A stretch of DNA of 64,000 nt from QNZT01 sp964573205 (GCA_964573205.1 CAZNIT010000045.1:22393-86392); one strand, 5' to 3'; positions 27,971 to 36,597 are shown, counted from the first letter of the stretch. The notes: a model not told the origin generated them from the letters alone. Numbers and translations: made by a program.

Positions 27971-28543
27971 ATGAAAATCCCCCATCCGCTGATCATTTTC
28001 GCCGGCGGCAAAAGTTCTCGGATGGGAAAAAACAAAGCTCTTTTGCCTTTTAAAAATTCCCCTACTCTAACCGAATATCAAATAGAAAAATTTGCTCCGT
28101 TTTTTGAAAATATATATGTCGGATGCAAAGATAAAAGAGACTTCAACTTCAAAGCTAATTTTATCGAAGATTCGAGCATATACGACGACTTTGCTCCTCA
28201 TATAGGACTAATCTCCGCCTTTGAACGACTCGAAAAAGATACCCTCTGCGTTATAAGCGTTGACACACCTTTTTTCAAAGCCGAGCATTTTCAAAAACTT
28301 ATAAATGAAGATCGGGAAAATTTCGACGCCCTTGTAGCGCAAAGTCCGACGGGATATCAACCCCTTTGCGCAATTTACAAAATAAATATCCTGACCTCCT
28401 TGAGGAAACTTGTCGCAAAGAGAAGATACCGTTTTAAATACTTATATGAAAAAATTTCGGTAAAATTCGTACCTTTTGAAGAGGAAGATATATTTACAAA
28501 CATAAACACACCGGCACAATACGAAAAAATCATCTCACAATAA
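27971..28543 (+). CDS. mobA: Molybdenum cofactor guanylyltransferase
   Basis: Adds GMP to molybdopterin to form the dinucleotide cofactor used by enzymes such as nitrate and formate reductases. The N-terminal nucleotide-binding motif IIFAGGKSSRMGKNKALLPF and the metal-binding region VISVDTPFF match MobA. The length of 190 residues is typical. It follows leuC within 4 bases; the functional link is unclear. A 100-base gap separates it from the MoxR operon. Confidence 0.9.
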   Translation: MKIPHPLIIFAGGKSSRMGKNKALLPFKNSPTLTEYQIEKFAPFFENIYVGCKDKRDFNFKANFIEDSSIYDDFAPHIGLISAFERLEKDTLCVISVDTPFFKAEHFQKLINEDRENFDALVAQSPTGYQPLCAIYKINILTSLRKLVAKRRYRFKYLYEKISVKFVPFEEEDIFTNINTPAQYEKIISQ

Positions 28544-28643
28544 AGTTGCGACAAAAAATAAGCGACTATAAGATAGCACTGCCTTTTTGCCAGTATTTAC
28601 CCATTTTCGATAAAATAAGCCCCATCTATACACTGGAGTTTTC

Positions 28644-29591
28644 ATGAATGAAAAGCTAACCGCTATAAAAGAGGAAATCCAAAAAGTCATCGTCGGACAA
28701 GACGAAATGATTGACGCACTTCTTATCGGACTACTTTGCGACGGGCATATACTTCTTGAGGGAGTACCGGGACTAGCGAAAACCACAACCGTAAATACGC
28801 TTGCCAAAACTTTGGGACTTGATTTCAAACGGGTACAATTCACCCCCGATCTCCTTCCCAGCGACATTATAGGTACGGAGATTTACGACCCTAAACAAAA
28901 CGGCTTCAAGATAAAAAAAGGACCGATCTTTACAAACCTTCTTCTAGCGGACGAGATCAATAGAGCTCCGGCAAAAGTTCAATCGGCACTTCTTGAAGCC
29001 ATGCAGGAGAGGCAGGTTACGATAGCGGACGAAAGCTTCAAATTGGACTATCCGTTTTTGACTCTCGCAACTCAAAATCCTATCGAACAAGAAGGAGCTT
29101 ACTCGCTTCCCGAAGCTCAGTTGGATCGATTCATGTTAAAAGTGGTAGTAGGTTACAACTCCAAAGATCAAGAGATAGAGATCATCACACGTATTGCGGA
29201 AGGTAAAAGTCAAGAGATTCAAACGGTAGCGACACCGACGGATCTGGAACTGTTAAAAGAGCAAATGAAAAAAATTCATATCGACGAAGAACTGAAAGGA
29301 TATATCGTCGATCTAACTTTCGCAACTAGAGAACCGCAAAAATTCGGGCTCGAAGAGTTCGCTGAATATATTCTCTACGGAGCCAGTCCCAGAGCTTCGA
29401 TAAATCTATATAAAGGAGCTCAAGCCAACGCTTTTTTAAGAGGAAAAGAGTTCGTAACACCTGTTGACATAGCTTCAATCGCAAAAAATATTTTAAGACA
29501 TAGAATCATTTTGAGTTACGAAGCGGAAGCCGAGGGAATCACCAGCGACGAAATCATTGAAAAAGTGATAGAGGCGGTACCGCTACCGTAA
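28644..29591 (+). CDS. MoxR-family AAA+ ATPase
   Basis: MoxR ATPases act with VWA proteins as chaperone-like systems for assembling or protecting envelope and enzyme complexes. The 315-residue protein has Walker A GVPGLAKTTT, a Walker B ending LLADEINRAPAKVQSALLEA, sensor TQNPIEQEG and the lid LPEAQLDRF. It is the first gene of a six-gene unit moxR-DUF58-small-VWA-VWA/TPR-BatD in which every junction overlaps or is within one base. The stop shares a base with the next start (TAATG). Confidence 0.95.
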   Translation: MNEKLTAIKEEIQKVIVGQDEMIDALLIGLLCDGHILLEGVPGLAKTTTVNTLAKTLGLDFKRVQFTPDLLPSDIIGTEIYDPKQNGFKIKKGPIFTNLLLADEINRAPAKVQSALLEAMQERQVTIADESFKLDYPFLTLATQNPIEQEGAYSLPEAQLDRFMLKVVVGYNSKDQEIEIITRIAEGKSQEIQTVATPTDLELLKEQMKKIHIDEELKGYIVDLTFATREPQKFGLEEFAEYILYGASPRASINLYKGAQANAFLRGKEFVTPVDIASIAKNILRHRIILSYEAEAEGITSDEIIEKVIEAVPLP

Positions 29592-30421
29592 TGTCCAAAC
29601 TTAAAAAAATTCTCATTAAAACTCGTCGTCAAATATTTAGTGAGATAGCGGGTAACAATCCCTCCGTTTTCGAAGGAGAAGGATTTGATTTTTCTCAATT
29701 GAGAGAGTATAATTACGGCGACGATATACGCCGTATCGACTGGAATACAACCGCAAAACTGCAAAAGCCTTATGTAAAAGTTTTTAACGAAGAGAGAGAA
29801 CTGAATATCGTTATACTCTCTATGCTAAACGGCAATCTCTTTTTCGGACAAAAAATATTTAAACAAGACATTATGGCGGAAATAGTAGCGATTCTTGCGT
29901 ATTCGGCCGTTAAAAACTCCGATAGATTCAGTTCATACATATACAACGACGATCTCATATGCTCCACACCGCCCTCCAAAAACATTCACAGCGTACAAAA
30001 AGCCGTTTCACAAATCTTGGAGTATCCCGTCATAGGAAAAAAAATCGACGCTCAAAATTTGGCAAAAAAAGTTTACGATACGATAAAACGTCGTTCTATA
30101 ATATTTATAATCGGAGATTTTTTCGACGATTTCGATTTTAGACTTCTAGCAAAAAAACATGAAATAATAGCCGTTTTGGTACGGGATAGACTCGAGGAGT
30201 CTCCAAAAGAGATGGGAGCGATAAATCTATTCGATCCCCAAAGTATGAAAAGCTCGTTTTTACAAATCGACAAATCTGCCATTGAGAGATATATCGGCGA
30301 AATTAGGGAAAAAGATGCGGCTTTATTTAGAAATTTTCGAAAAAACCGCATAAACTATACGAAAATATATGCGGATGAAAATCCTTTTGTAAAATTATCG
30401 AAACTTTTTCTGAGAAGATGA
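29591..30421 (+). CDS. DUF58 domain protein of the MoxR/Bat operon
   Basis: A 276-residue soluble protein with the DUF58 hallmark LREYNYGDDIRRIDWNTTAK at about residues 38-57. The rest folds like a VWA domain (IIFIIGDFFDDFD near the middle) but with an incomplete MIDAS metal site. DUF58 proteins accompany MoxR in most Bat-type operons and probably act as its partner at the membrane. The start overlaps moxR by one base. Confidence 0.9.
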   Translation: MSKLKKILIKTRRQIFSEIAGNNPSVFEGEGFDFSQLREYNYGDDIRRIDWNTTAKLQKPYVKVFNEERELNIVILSMLNGNLFFGQKIFKQDIMAEIVAILAYSAVKNSDRFSSYIYNDDLICSTPPSKNIHSVQKAVSQILEYPVIGKKIDAQNLAKKVYDTIKRRSIIFIIGDFFDDFDFRLLAKKHEIIAVLVRDRLEESPKEMGAINLFDPQSMKSSFLQIDKSAIERYIGEIREKDAALFRNFRKNRINYTKIYADENPFVKLSKLFLRR

Positions 30422-30816
30422 TGAACGACACGATCCAACGACTAAAAGATATAAGAGAAATGGAAGCGATACCGGATATAAGCTTTTATCTTTTCATTGC
30501 GACTATCGTCGGATTATTTATAATAGCCGTAAGTATATTTTTTATCGTTTTGCGTCATTACAAAGATAAAAAAAGTGAAAATTTGCAAAAAAAGATTCTA
30601 AATGAAATAAAAACCATCGATTTTAGCGACTCAAAAAGCGCAGCATACAAAATAACCCGTTACGGAAGATTTTTGGCTCAAGAAGAGCGAAGCCAAAAGA
30701 TGTTCGAACAACTTTTAGAGCGTCTTGAAAAATACAAATACACCCCAAACCCTCCGAAATTCAAAAGTGAAGATGTAAAATATTACGATCTCTTCATAGG
30801 ATCGCTGGATGAGTGA
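30418..30816 (+). CDS. DUF4381-like single-span membrane protein
   Basis: A 132-residue protein with a short N-terminus containing LKDIREMEAIPDIS, one transmembrane helix (about residues 20-43) and a charged cytoplasmic domain with helices. Position (after DUF58, before the first VWA protein), size and topology are those of DUF4381 proteins of Bat operons; sequence support is limited to the region before the helix. It overlaps both neighbours by 4-8 bases. No catalytic motif is seen. Confidence 0.68.
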   Translation: MMNDTIQRLKDIREMEAIPDISFYLFIATIVGLFIIAVSIFFIVLRHYKDKKSENLQKKILNEIKTIDFSDSKSAAYKITRYGRFLAQEERSQKMFEQLLERLEKYKYTPNPPKFKSEDVKYYDLFIGSLDE

Positions 30817-31741
30817 AATCACTTTCGAATACCCTTTGGTTTTTTTGTCGGTATTTCTATTTTTGGTATGCGCGTTTTTTTGTAAACCGAGAATGGAAGC
30901 GATCATCTACCCACACCTCGATATTTTTATCCGAAACAGAGGCAAAGATTCATATCTGTTGAGCGTTTTAAAATGGATGAGCGCTCTTTTAGCCATTACG
31001 GCTCTGGCTTCGCCCGTAACGAAAAATAAGATCCAAACGGAAAACAAGGAGGGATATTCCATAGTACTCGCAATCGACGCAAGCGGATCTATGCGCTATG
31101 GTTTCGAAGATAGATATTTGGCTTCAAACTCCAGAGAAAATAAATTCGACATATCTATGAAAATCGTAAAAGAGTTCATACGAAAAAGAAAAAACGACGC
31201 CTTGGGTGTGGTCGTATTCGGTAATTTCGCATATATCGCTTCACCGTTGACATACGACAACGCTCTTTTGAGACGAATCTTAGAGAAACTATACGCTACA
31301 ATCGCCGGTGCGAACTATACGGTCATCAACGACGCTTTATTTCAAAGTGCTAAACTATTCGAAAAATCAAAAGCGAAAAGTAAAGTAATCATACTTCTGA
31401 CCGACGGTCAAAGCAGAGGTGATAATATTCCTTTTGAAGTTAGCATGAGACTGATTGAAAAGATGGGCATAAAAGTATATACTGTGGGTATCGGAAACAA
31501 AAATGATTTTAACGCTCAGTTTCTAAGACACATAGCCCAAAAAAGCGGTGGACAATTTTTCAGCGCAAACGATCCGGATACTTTAAAAAAGGTTTATACC
31601 AAAATCGATCGACTTGAAAAATCCAAAATCGAAGCAAAAAAATTTATCAAAAAGGATTATTATTACGAACTGCCTCTTTTTGGAGCGTTTATGGCTCTTT
31701 TGTTTTATACTTATCTGTTAAATAAAAGAGGTACGGCATGA
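30809..31741 (+). CDS. VWA-domain membrane protein, BatA-like
   Basis: A 310-residue protein with two N-terminal transmembrane segments, a von Willebrand factor A domain and a C-terminal helix (about 285-305). The metal-ion-dependent adhesion site is complete in its first part, AIDASGSMRYG (about residues 88-98), with the later TDGQSRGD loop. BatA-type proteins work with MoxR ATPases; their client proteins are mostly unknown. It overlaps its neighbours by 8 and 4 bases. Confidence 0.9.
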   Translation: MSEITFEYPLVFLSVFLFLVCAFFCKPRMEAIIYPHLDIFIRNRGKDSYLLSVLKWMSALLAITALASPVTKNKIQTENKEGYSIVLAIDASGSMRYGFEDRYLASNSRENKFDISMKIVKEFIRKRKNDALGVVVFGNFAYIASPLTYDNALLRRILEKLYATIAGANYTVINDALFQSAKLFEKSKAKSKVIILLTDGQSRGDNIPFEVSMRLIEKMGIKVYTVGIGNKNDFNAQFLRHIAQKSGGQFFSANDPDTLKKVYTKIDRLEKSKIEAKKFIKKDYYYELPLFGAFMALLFYTYLLNKRGTA

Positions 31742-33402
31742 TATTTTTAAAACCGGAATATCTGATCTTCATGGCTATACCGTTGCTTGTTCTTTTTTAT
31801 TTTATAGTTACGGGCAAAAGTAGAGTGGAAACTATTTTTGATGAAAAGACTTTACAAAAATTGACTATAGACAACGACTCTCTAGGTAGAATCGGTCGAA
31901 ATATGATGCTTTTTGCCGCTTTGTTTTCGATGATAGTCGCTTTGGCTAGACCGGCTCTACCGAAAGCGGAGATAGAAGCGGCTTCAAAAAGCATAGATAT
32001 TCTTGTGGCTTTGGATATCTCCAAATCTATGTTGGCAGACGATCTTTATCCGAATAGATTGGAATTTGCAAAAAGAAAAATTTTTGAACTTTTAGATAAA
32101 TTCGATGAAGCGAACGCCGCCATTATAGCCTTTGGCAACGACGGCTTTTTGGTTTCGCCTCTGACCGAAGATAAAAACTCTCTAAAATATCTCATAAAAA
32201 ATCTCGATACGAATTCTCTCACAACCGACGGCACGAACATTATGATAGCAATTTCCAAAGCCGACGAGTTTTTAAAAAAAGACGATAAAAAGATTTTGAT
32301 CATCTTTAGCGACGGCGGCGACAAAGAGGAGTTTTCGGATGAGATCATGACGGCAAAAGAGCATAATATATATGTTTACATCTATGCGACCGCTACAAAT
32401 AACGGGGCGGCGATAACCTACCTTGGAGAAAAAATAAAAGATAAAAACGAAAATATAGTCATCACAAAATTGAACCCGAACATCCCAAAACTGGCCCTTC
32501 AAAGCGGTGGAGCTTACATAAAAGGCGGATATAAAGACGACAGTATCGATCAGATCATAAAAGATATTAAAGAGAAATTCGCACTAAAGGATGGAAAAAG
32601 CAAAATAATAAAGGAGTATAAAGAGCTTTTTTACTATCCCTTGTTTTCGGCGCTTTTGTTTATGCTTTTTGCTTTTAGTTCACTACCCAAAAGATCGACA
32701 ACTTTTACCGTAGGTATTTTACTTTTTAACTTTTGGGGAATCGACTTAAAAGCCGGAATATTTGATTTTATCGAAATCGAAGAGGGATTTAAACTCTATA
32801 GGAACGAAAATTACAAAGAGGCAAGGAAACATTTTGAAAAGGTAGCCGCATCTAAAAAAGATGCGCCTTCATATTATGATCTGGCAAACAGCTACTATAA
32901 AAACCGAGAGTATAAAAAAGCGCTAGATACCTATTTAAAAGCTGAATCGACAGATAAAAATATAATATATAAAACTCTTTTTAATATCGGCAACACATAT
33001 TTTAAACTGAAAAAGTATAAAAAAGCTCTTTTATCTTATCAAAAAGCTAAAAAGATAAAAAATGAGCCCGATCTACTGTACAATATAGAACTTACAAAAA
33101 AATATCTAAAAAAAAGAGATTCCGAAGATAAAAAGAAAACCGACAATAAAAAAGAGGAGAAGAAAAAAAACGATACAAACAAGAAGGATACAAACGAGCA
33201 AAAACAAAACTCATCCAAAAACGCAAAAACAAAAAATACAAAAGCCCAAAAAGATGAAAAAGAACAAAATAAACGTTCTTTTTTTGACGAAAAAGAGATG
33301 AAGAAATGGGAGAAGAAATTGCAACGAAGCAAACCCAAAACTATGCCTATGAGACTACCTGCCAAAACCCAAAAAAGAGATAAAAATGAAAAACCTTGGT
33401 AA
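31738..33402 (+). CDS. VWA-domain protein fused to TPR repeats, BatB/BatC-like
   Basis: A 554-residue fusion. Two N-terminal transmembrane segments lead into a VWA domain with DISKSM (about residue 90) and FSDGGDKEEF, then a C-terminal pair of membrane helices near 298-345. After these come three TPR-like units (about 350-455: YKEARKHFEKVAA, YKKALDTYLKAES, YKKALLSYQKAKK) and a very lysine-rich low-complexity tail. In Bacteroides fragilis, BatB and BatC are separate genes; here both modules are in one protein. The tail is likely disordered. It overlaps batD by 17 bases. Confidence 0.88.
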   Translation: MIFLKPEYLIFMAIPLLVLFYFIVTGKSRVETIFDEKTLQKLTIDNDSLGRIGRNMMLFAALFSMIVALARPALPKAEIEAASKSIDILVALDISKSMLADDLYPNRLEFAKRKIFELLDKFDEANAAIIAFGNDGFLVSPLTEDKNSLKYLIKNLDTNSLTTDGTNIMIAISKADEFLKKDDKKILIIFSDGGDKEEFSDEIMTAKEHNIYVYIYATATNNGAAITYLGEKIKDKNENIVITKLNPNIPKLALQSGGAYIKGGYKDDSIDQIIKDIKEKFALKDGKSKIIKEYKELFYYPLFSALLFMLFAFSSLPKRSTTFTVGILLFNFWGIDLKAGIFDFIEIEEGFKLYRNENYKEARKHFEKVAASKKDAPSYYDLANSYYKNREYKKALDTYLKAESTDKNIIYKTLFNIGNTYFKLKKYKKALLSYQKAKKIKNEPDLLYNIELTKKYLKKRDSEDKKKTDNKKEEKKKNDTNKKDTNEQKQNSSKNAKTKNTKAQKDEKEQNKRSFFDEKEMKKWEKKLQRSKPKTMPMRLPAKTQKRDKNEKPW

Positions 33403-34564
33403 AATATACAAAATCAAACCCTATTTGGCGATATTAATAACTTTTGCAATTTTTACACAGCATCTATGGGCGAAAAATGATAAAAACTTCGATTTCAATT
33501 TAAGTATCAATAAAAACGAAGTCTATGTCGGGGAGAGTTTGCGTGTTACATTCGTATTTAAACATAAAATCGGATTAAATATCGCGGAGGCCAATTTCGC
33601 TCCGCCGACTTTCAACGGTTTTTGGGTAAAACCCGGCAAAGACGCCCCCAACATTATAAAAGACGGATACAACATCTATACGCTTCATTATCTCATTACT
33701 CCGCAAAAAGCAGGATTTTTAAAGATAGAGCCGGCAAGAATGGATATAGGGATAGTTCAGAGAAATCAAAAAAACACTCTTCGCTTCGAGAGAGTCAAAT
33801 ATAAAAGTATCTTTTCAAACTCTCTTGAGATCAAAGCAAAAGATTTACCGCACGGCGTTAACATCTTTGGCGACTACAACATAAGCGTCAAAGTTGACAA
33901 GACGACTGTTTTAGCGAACCAACCGATAAACCTTACTCTAAAAATCTACGGCGAAGGAAATATTGACGAGATAGAGGAATTTTTTGTAAACAATCATGAC
34001 GCTACCGTCTTCAGCGATACAGCCAAAAGAACAAGTGGATTTATAAACGGTAAAAACGGTGGTGAAATGATTCAGAAATTCGCATTTATCTCCGATAGAA
34101 ACTTCACAATCGAACCGTTTTCGTTAAAGTTTTTCGATTCGAAAGAGAAAAAGATAAAAACTATCCGAACAAAACCCGTTAAAATCACGGTAACCGGCAA
34201 AAATGCAAATAAAAATCCGACACTACAAAAAGCAAAACGACTTACATTCGAGCAAAGCGGTTCGAAAACGGCTCTTTTTCTCGTATCGATAGTAAGCTTT
34301 TTACTAGGTATCGGCGCTAAACATTTTTATATGAAAAGAGAAAATAGCATATCCAAAAACAAGAGTTTATCGATTAAAGAGAAGATAAAAAAATCAAAAA
34401 ATCAAAAATCGCTTCTACAGCTATTGTTACCCTATAAAGGCAGATACGGCAAAATAGACGATATCATCAAAAAAATAGAAGAGAATATTTATGAGGGCAA
34501 AAATCACAAAATCGATAAAAAAAAGCTAGTGAAAAATTTAATAAATATTTTTAACGAGAGTTAA
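33386..34564 (+). CDS. BatD-like oxygen-tolerance protein
   Basis: A 392-residue exported protein with a signal peptide (about residues 12-29), tandem immunoglobulin-like beta domains beginning FNLSINKNEVYVGESLRVTF and repeated as ISVKVDKTTVLANQPINLTL, and a single membrane helix (about 292-312) before a basic cytoplasmic tail. This is the BatD arrangement. BatD names come from Bacteroides aerotolerance; in Campylobacterota the role is untested. It closes the operon, and about 430 bases without a gene follow. Confidence 0.85.
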   Translation: MKNLGKIYKIKPYLAILITFAIFTQHLWAKNDKNFDFNLSINKNEVYVGESLRVTFVFKHKIGLNIAEANFAPPTFNGFWVKPGKDAPNIIKDGYNIYTLHYLITPQKAGFLKIEPARMDIGIVQRNQKNTLRFERVKYKSIFSNSLEIKAKDLPHGVNIFGDYNISVKVDKTTVLANQPINLTLKIYGEGNIDEIEEFFVNNHDATVFSDTAKRTSGFINGKNGGEMIQKFAFISDRNFTIEPFSLKFFDSKEKKIKTIRTKPVKITVTGKNANKNPTLQKAKRLTFEQSGSKTALFLVSIVSFLLGIGAKHFYMKRENSISKNKSLSIKEKIKKSKNQKSLLQLLLPYKGRYGKIDDIIKKIEENIYEGKNHKIDKKKLVKNLINIFNES

Positions 34565-34999
34565 AAACACTATTTTAAATGAAAAACAACATAAATTTAG
34601 AACAATACTCTCTTTAAAAAGCAACGCGACAAATTTGGAGATGAAGCGACGGTGCTTAATGTAGTGAATAAAACGTTTGCTTTATTTACTTAGAAAAAAA
34701 GCCGTTAAAATTACATTTAAATCATTACCCCAAGATACCATAATATATCATGAAATATACTCATATGTGATAGTGGCTGTTATTTGAGCAAAAAGCGTCG
34801 CAATGCGATCATACTAGACGAAACTATAAAAGATAAAACTCAGTTATTGAGAAACTTACAAAAAAGAATAATTTTCATTGAAATAATATGTAAATAACAG
34901 CGCATCGGAAAAAAATCCGTCGGAATTTTGCCACTTTGCAGCAGAATACCGTTACAATAAACAACGATAACGATATTCTATAAAAAAAAGGAGCTTCAA
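34565..34999. other. Intergenic region without a gene
   Basis: No convincing reading frame on either strand. A perfect 10-base inverted repeat, GCTGTTATTT at 34776-34785 and AAATAACAGC at 34892-34901, brackets 106 bases. Its outer flanks do not match well, so it is not a clear mobile element. An AAAGGAG ribosome site for the next gene is at the right end. Promoters for the Dabb gene must lie here, but none stands out. Confidence 0.5.
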
Positions 35000-35287
35000 A
35001 TGGTAAAACATATCGTATTTTTTAAATTAAAAGAGAACAGTTCCAAAAATTTGGAAGAGGTAAAAGAAAAACTCTTATCATTAAAAAAACATATAAAACT
35101 TTTAAAAGAGATAGAGGTCGGAATAGATTTCAAAAAAAGTGAAAGATCATACGATATCGCCCTAATAACGGTCTTTGAAAATGAAGAGGACTTAAACACT
35201 TATGCTATCGATCCATATCACCTAGAGGTGGTAAAATTCATAAAAGAGAGGGCGAAAGACTCAAAAACAGTTGATTTTAAATATTAA
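35000..35287 (+). CDS. Dabb-family (stress-responsive alpha/beta barrel) protein
   Basis: A 95-residue single-domain protein that begins MVKHIVFFKLKENS and contains the EIEVGIDFKKSERSYDIALI and YAIDPYHLEVVKFI segments, the ferredoxin-like fold signature of Dabb domains. These small dimeric proteins are often stress-induced; a few bind or transform small aromatic compounds, most are uncharacterised. The start has AAAGGAG 9 bases upstream. It stands alone, 82 bases before a regulator gene. Confidence 0.85.
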   Translation: MVKHIVFFKLKENSSKNLEEVKEKLLSLKKHIKLLKEIEVGIDFKKSERSYDIALITVFENEEDLNTYAIDPYHLEVVKFIKERAKDSKTVDFKY

Positions 35288-35369
35288 AGAGCATAATAAA
35301 TGGAAATTTAAAGAAACTTCTGCTAAATTTACTGCTTGAACTTTAAGAAAAAATTAGCTAAGGACCAAG

Positions 35370-36023
35370 ATGAGAATTTTAGCAGTAGGTGTCGAGGAAG
35401 AATTATCCCGATCAATCGCAACAAATTTACGGGTTATCGTAGATGAATCTTACGATGTTGACGATAGCTCAAATTTTTTGAGATTTAGAAATTATGATCT
35501 CATTTTACTCGATTATGATCTCGAGTTTAATAAAACAAACAAATTTATAACAAGAATATCGAAAAATTTAAAAGTTCCGCTTATCATACTCTCTGTCGTT
35601 GACGACAAAGAGACCGAAATCGCATTTTTAAAAGCAGGAGCCGATGACTTTGTAAAAGAGCCGTTTGACACGGATATAATCTGTGCGAGAGTCGAAGCGA
35701 AACTAAGACGCACTATCGACAACCGCATAAAAATAGGAAAACTTACCATAGATATAGGTGAAGAGAAAACCTCATACAAAGATAAAGAGATCGAAATCAA
35801 AGGAAAACCTTTTGACATACTCGTATATCTGGCTGAGCACAAAAATCAAGTTATCTCAAAAGACAGACTTCTAAACGCCATTTGGGAAGAACCGGAATTT
35901 ATCACTCCGAATGTCGTAGAGACCTCCATAAATGCCATCAGACAAAAACTGGATAAAAACCTAGGCATAAAATGCATAGAAACCATCCGCAGACGCGGTT
36001 ACAAATTTTGTTACGCGGAATAA
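35370..36023 (+). CDS. cosR: HsrA/CosR-type orphan OmpR-family regulator
   Basis: A 217-residue transcription factor. The C-terminal winged helix (about residues 120-217: IKGKPFDILVYLAEHKNQ, WEEPEFITPNVVE, ETIRRRGYKFCYAE) closely follows Helicobacter HsrA and Campylobacter CosR, essential regulators of redox and energy genes. The N-terminal receiver is degenerate: the acidic pair is V8-E9, and the conserved lysine position before P-F is glutamate (E97), although Asp48 is at the usual phosphorylation site. It therefore probably acts without phosphorylation. No kinase gene is adjacent. It could be the HsrA orthologue or a second, diverged copy. Confidence 0.8.
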   Translation: MRILAVGVEEELSRSIATNLRVIVDESYDVDDSSNFLRFRNYDLILLDYDLEFNKTNKFITRISKNLKVPLIILSVVDDKETEIAFLKAGADDFVKEPFDTDIICARVEAKLRRTIDNRIKIGKLTIDIGEEKTSYKDKEIEIKGKPFDILVYLAEHKNQVISKDRLLNAIWEEPEFITPNVVETSINAIRQKLDKNLGIKCIETIRRRGYKFCYAE

Positions 36024-36026
36024 ATC

Positions 36027-36341
36027 ATGCAAAATAAAAAGAGTGACAACCCTCAAGACGATAAAGAGCTTTTATATAAAGCTCTTGGTGTCATGATGCT
36101 TATCAAAGATAAATTTTCCGACGAATTTAACGAGATTTTTCAAAAAGCTAACGCTTCTAAAGAGGATATATTAAAAACTGTTGATGAAGTAAAAGACAAA
36201 GCCCAAAGTGAAAAAGATCAAATGGAAGATAAACTCAAAGAGAAAATAAAAACCGTTATAAATGAAATGGGATTGGCCACAAAAGAGGATATAGAAGATC
36301 TCAAGAAATTGATCAAAGAGAACGAGAATTTTAAATCATAA
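36027..36341 (+). CDS. Small phasin-like coiled-coil protein
   Basis: A 104-residue, highly charged helical protein without membrane segment. The middle (ASKEDILKTVDEVKDKAQSE) and the C-terminal GLATKEDIEDLKKLIKE resemble phasin-like and UbiK-like small helical proteins, in which a helix, a short turn and ATKED-type second helix recur. It starts 3 bases after the regulator stop and so is co-transcribed with it. Function unknown; granule or membrane association is possible. Confidence 0.7.
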   Translation: MQNKKSDNPQDDKELLYKALGVMMLIKDKFSDEFNEIFQKANASKEDILKTVDEVKDKAQSEKDQMEDKLKEKIKTVINEMGLATKEDIEDLKKLIKENENFKS

Positions 36342-36402
36342 AATGTTTCTTAAAAATATAGTTTAATTTTCAAAAAAAAGGATAGTTTTAGTCCTATTTA
36401 GC

Positions 36403-36514
36403 TATGATAGTCATGTCACTACATAATATAGTGACATGACAGTCAAACAAGTCATTCATCACAGTCTGAGAGAGAGTACCCTTTCGCCTCCTTTAAGGTA
36501 CTCTCTCGTTTTTT
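36403..36514 (+). ncRNA. Candidate small RNA with anti-Shine-Dalgarno terminator loop
   Basis: A TATGAT -10-like box (36403-36408) is followed by a perfect 12-base-pair hairpin (arms 36410-36421 and 36429-36440, loop of 7), about 29 unpaired bases, and then a strong intrinsic terminator. There is no reading frame. The 16-base loop of the terminator contains CCTCCTTT, complementary to the core ribosome site AAAGGAGG. The layout resembles trans-acting small RNAs such as Helicobacter RepG, whose C/U-rich terminator loop binds mRNA leaders. The 5' end and expression are predictions; the hairpins could instead be the 3' end of the upstream operon. Confidence 0.42.
36470..36514 (+). terminator. Strong intrinsic terminator
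   Basis: GAGAGAGTACC (36470-36480) and GGTACTCTCTC (36497-36507) form a perfect 11-base-pair stem with a 16-base loop, directly followed by G and six T residues. It separates the regulator unit from zwf, so the Entner-Doudoroff operon needs its own promoter downstream. Confidence 0.9.
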
Positions 36515-36591
36515 AGCAAAACTTAAAACTACGACCTACATTTTATCTAAAGTTTTTTTAATTTTACCCGATTTCATGATATATAGTCAAA

Positions 36592-36597
36592 TATGAT
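36592..36597 (+). promoter_or_regulatory. Candidate -10 box of the zwf operon
   Basis: TATGAT lies 41 bases before the zwf ATG and downstream of the terminator, in a T-rich region typical of promoters in this phylum, which often lack a -35 box. It is a by-eye call; no operator was recognised between it and zwf. Confidence 0.35.
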
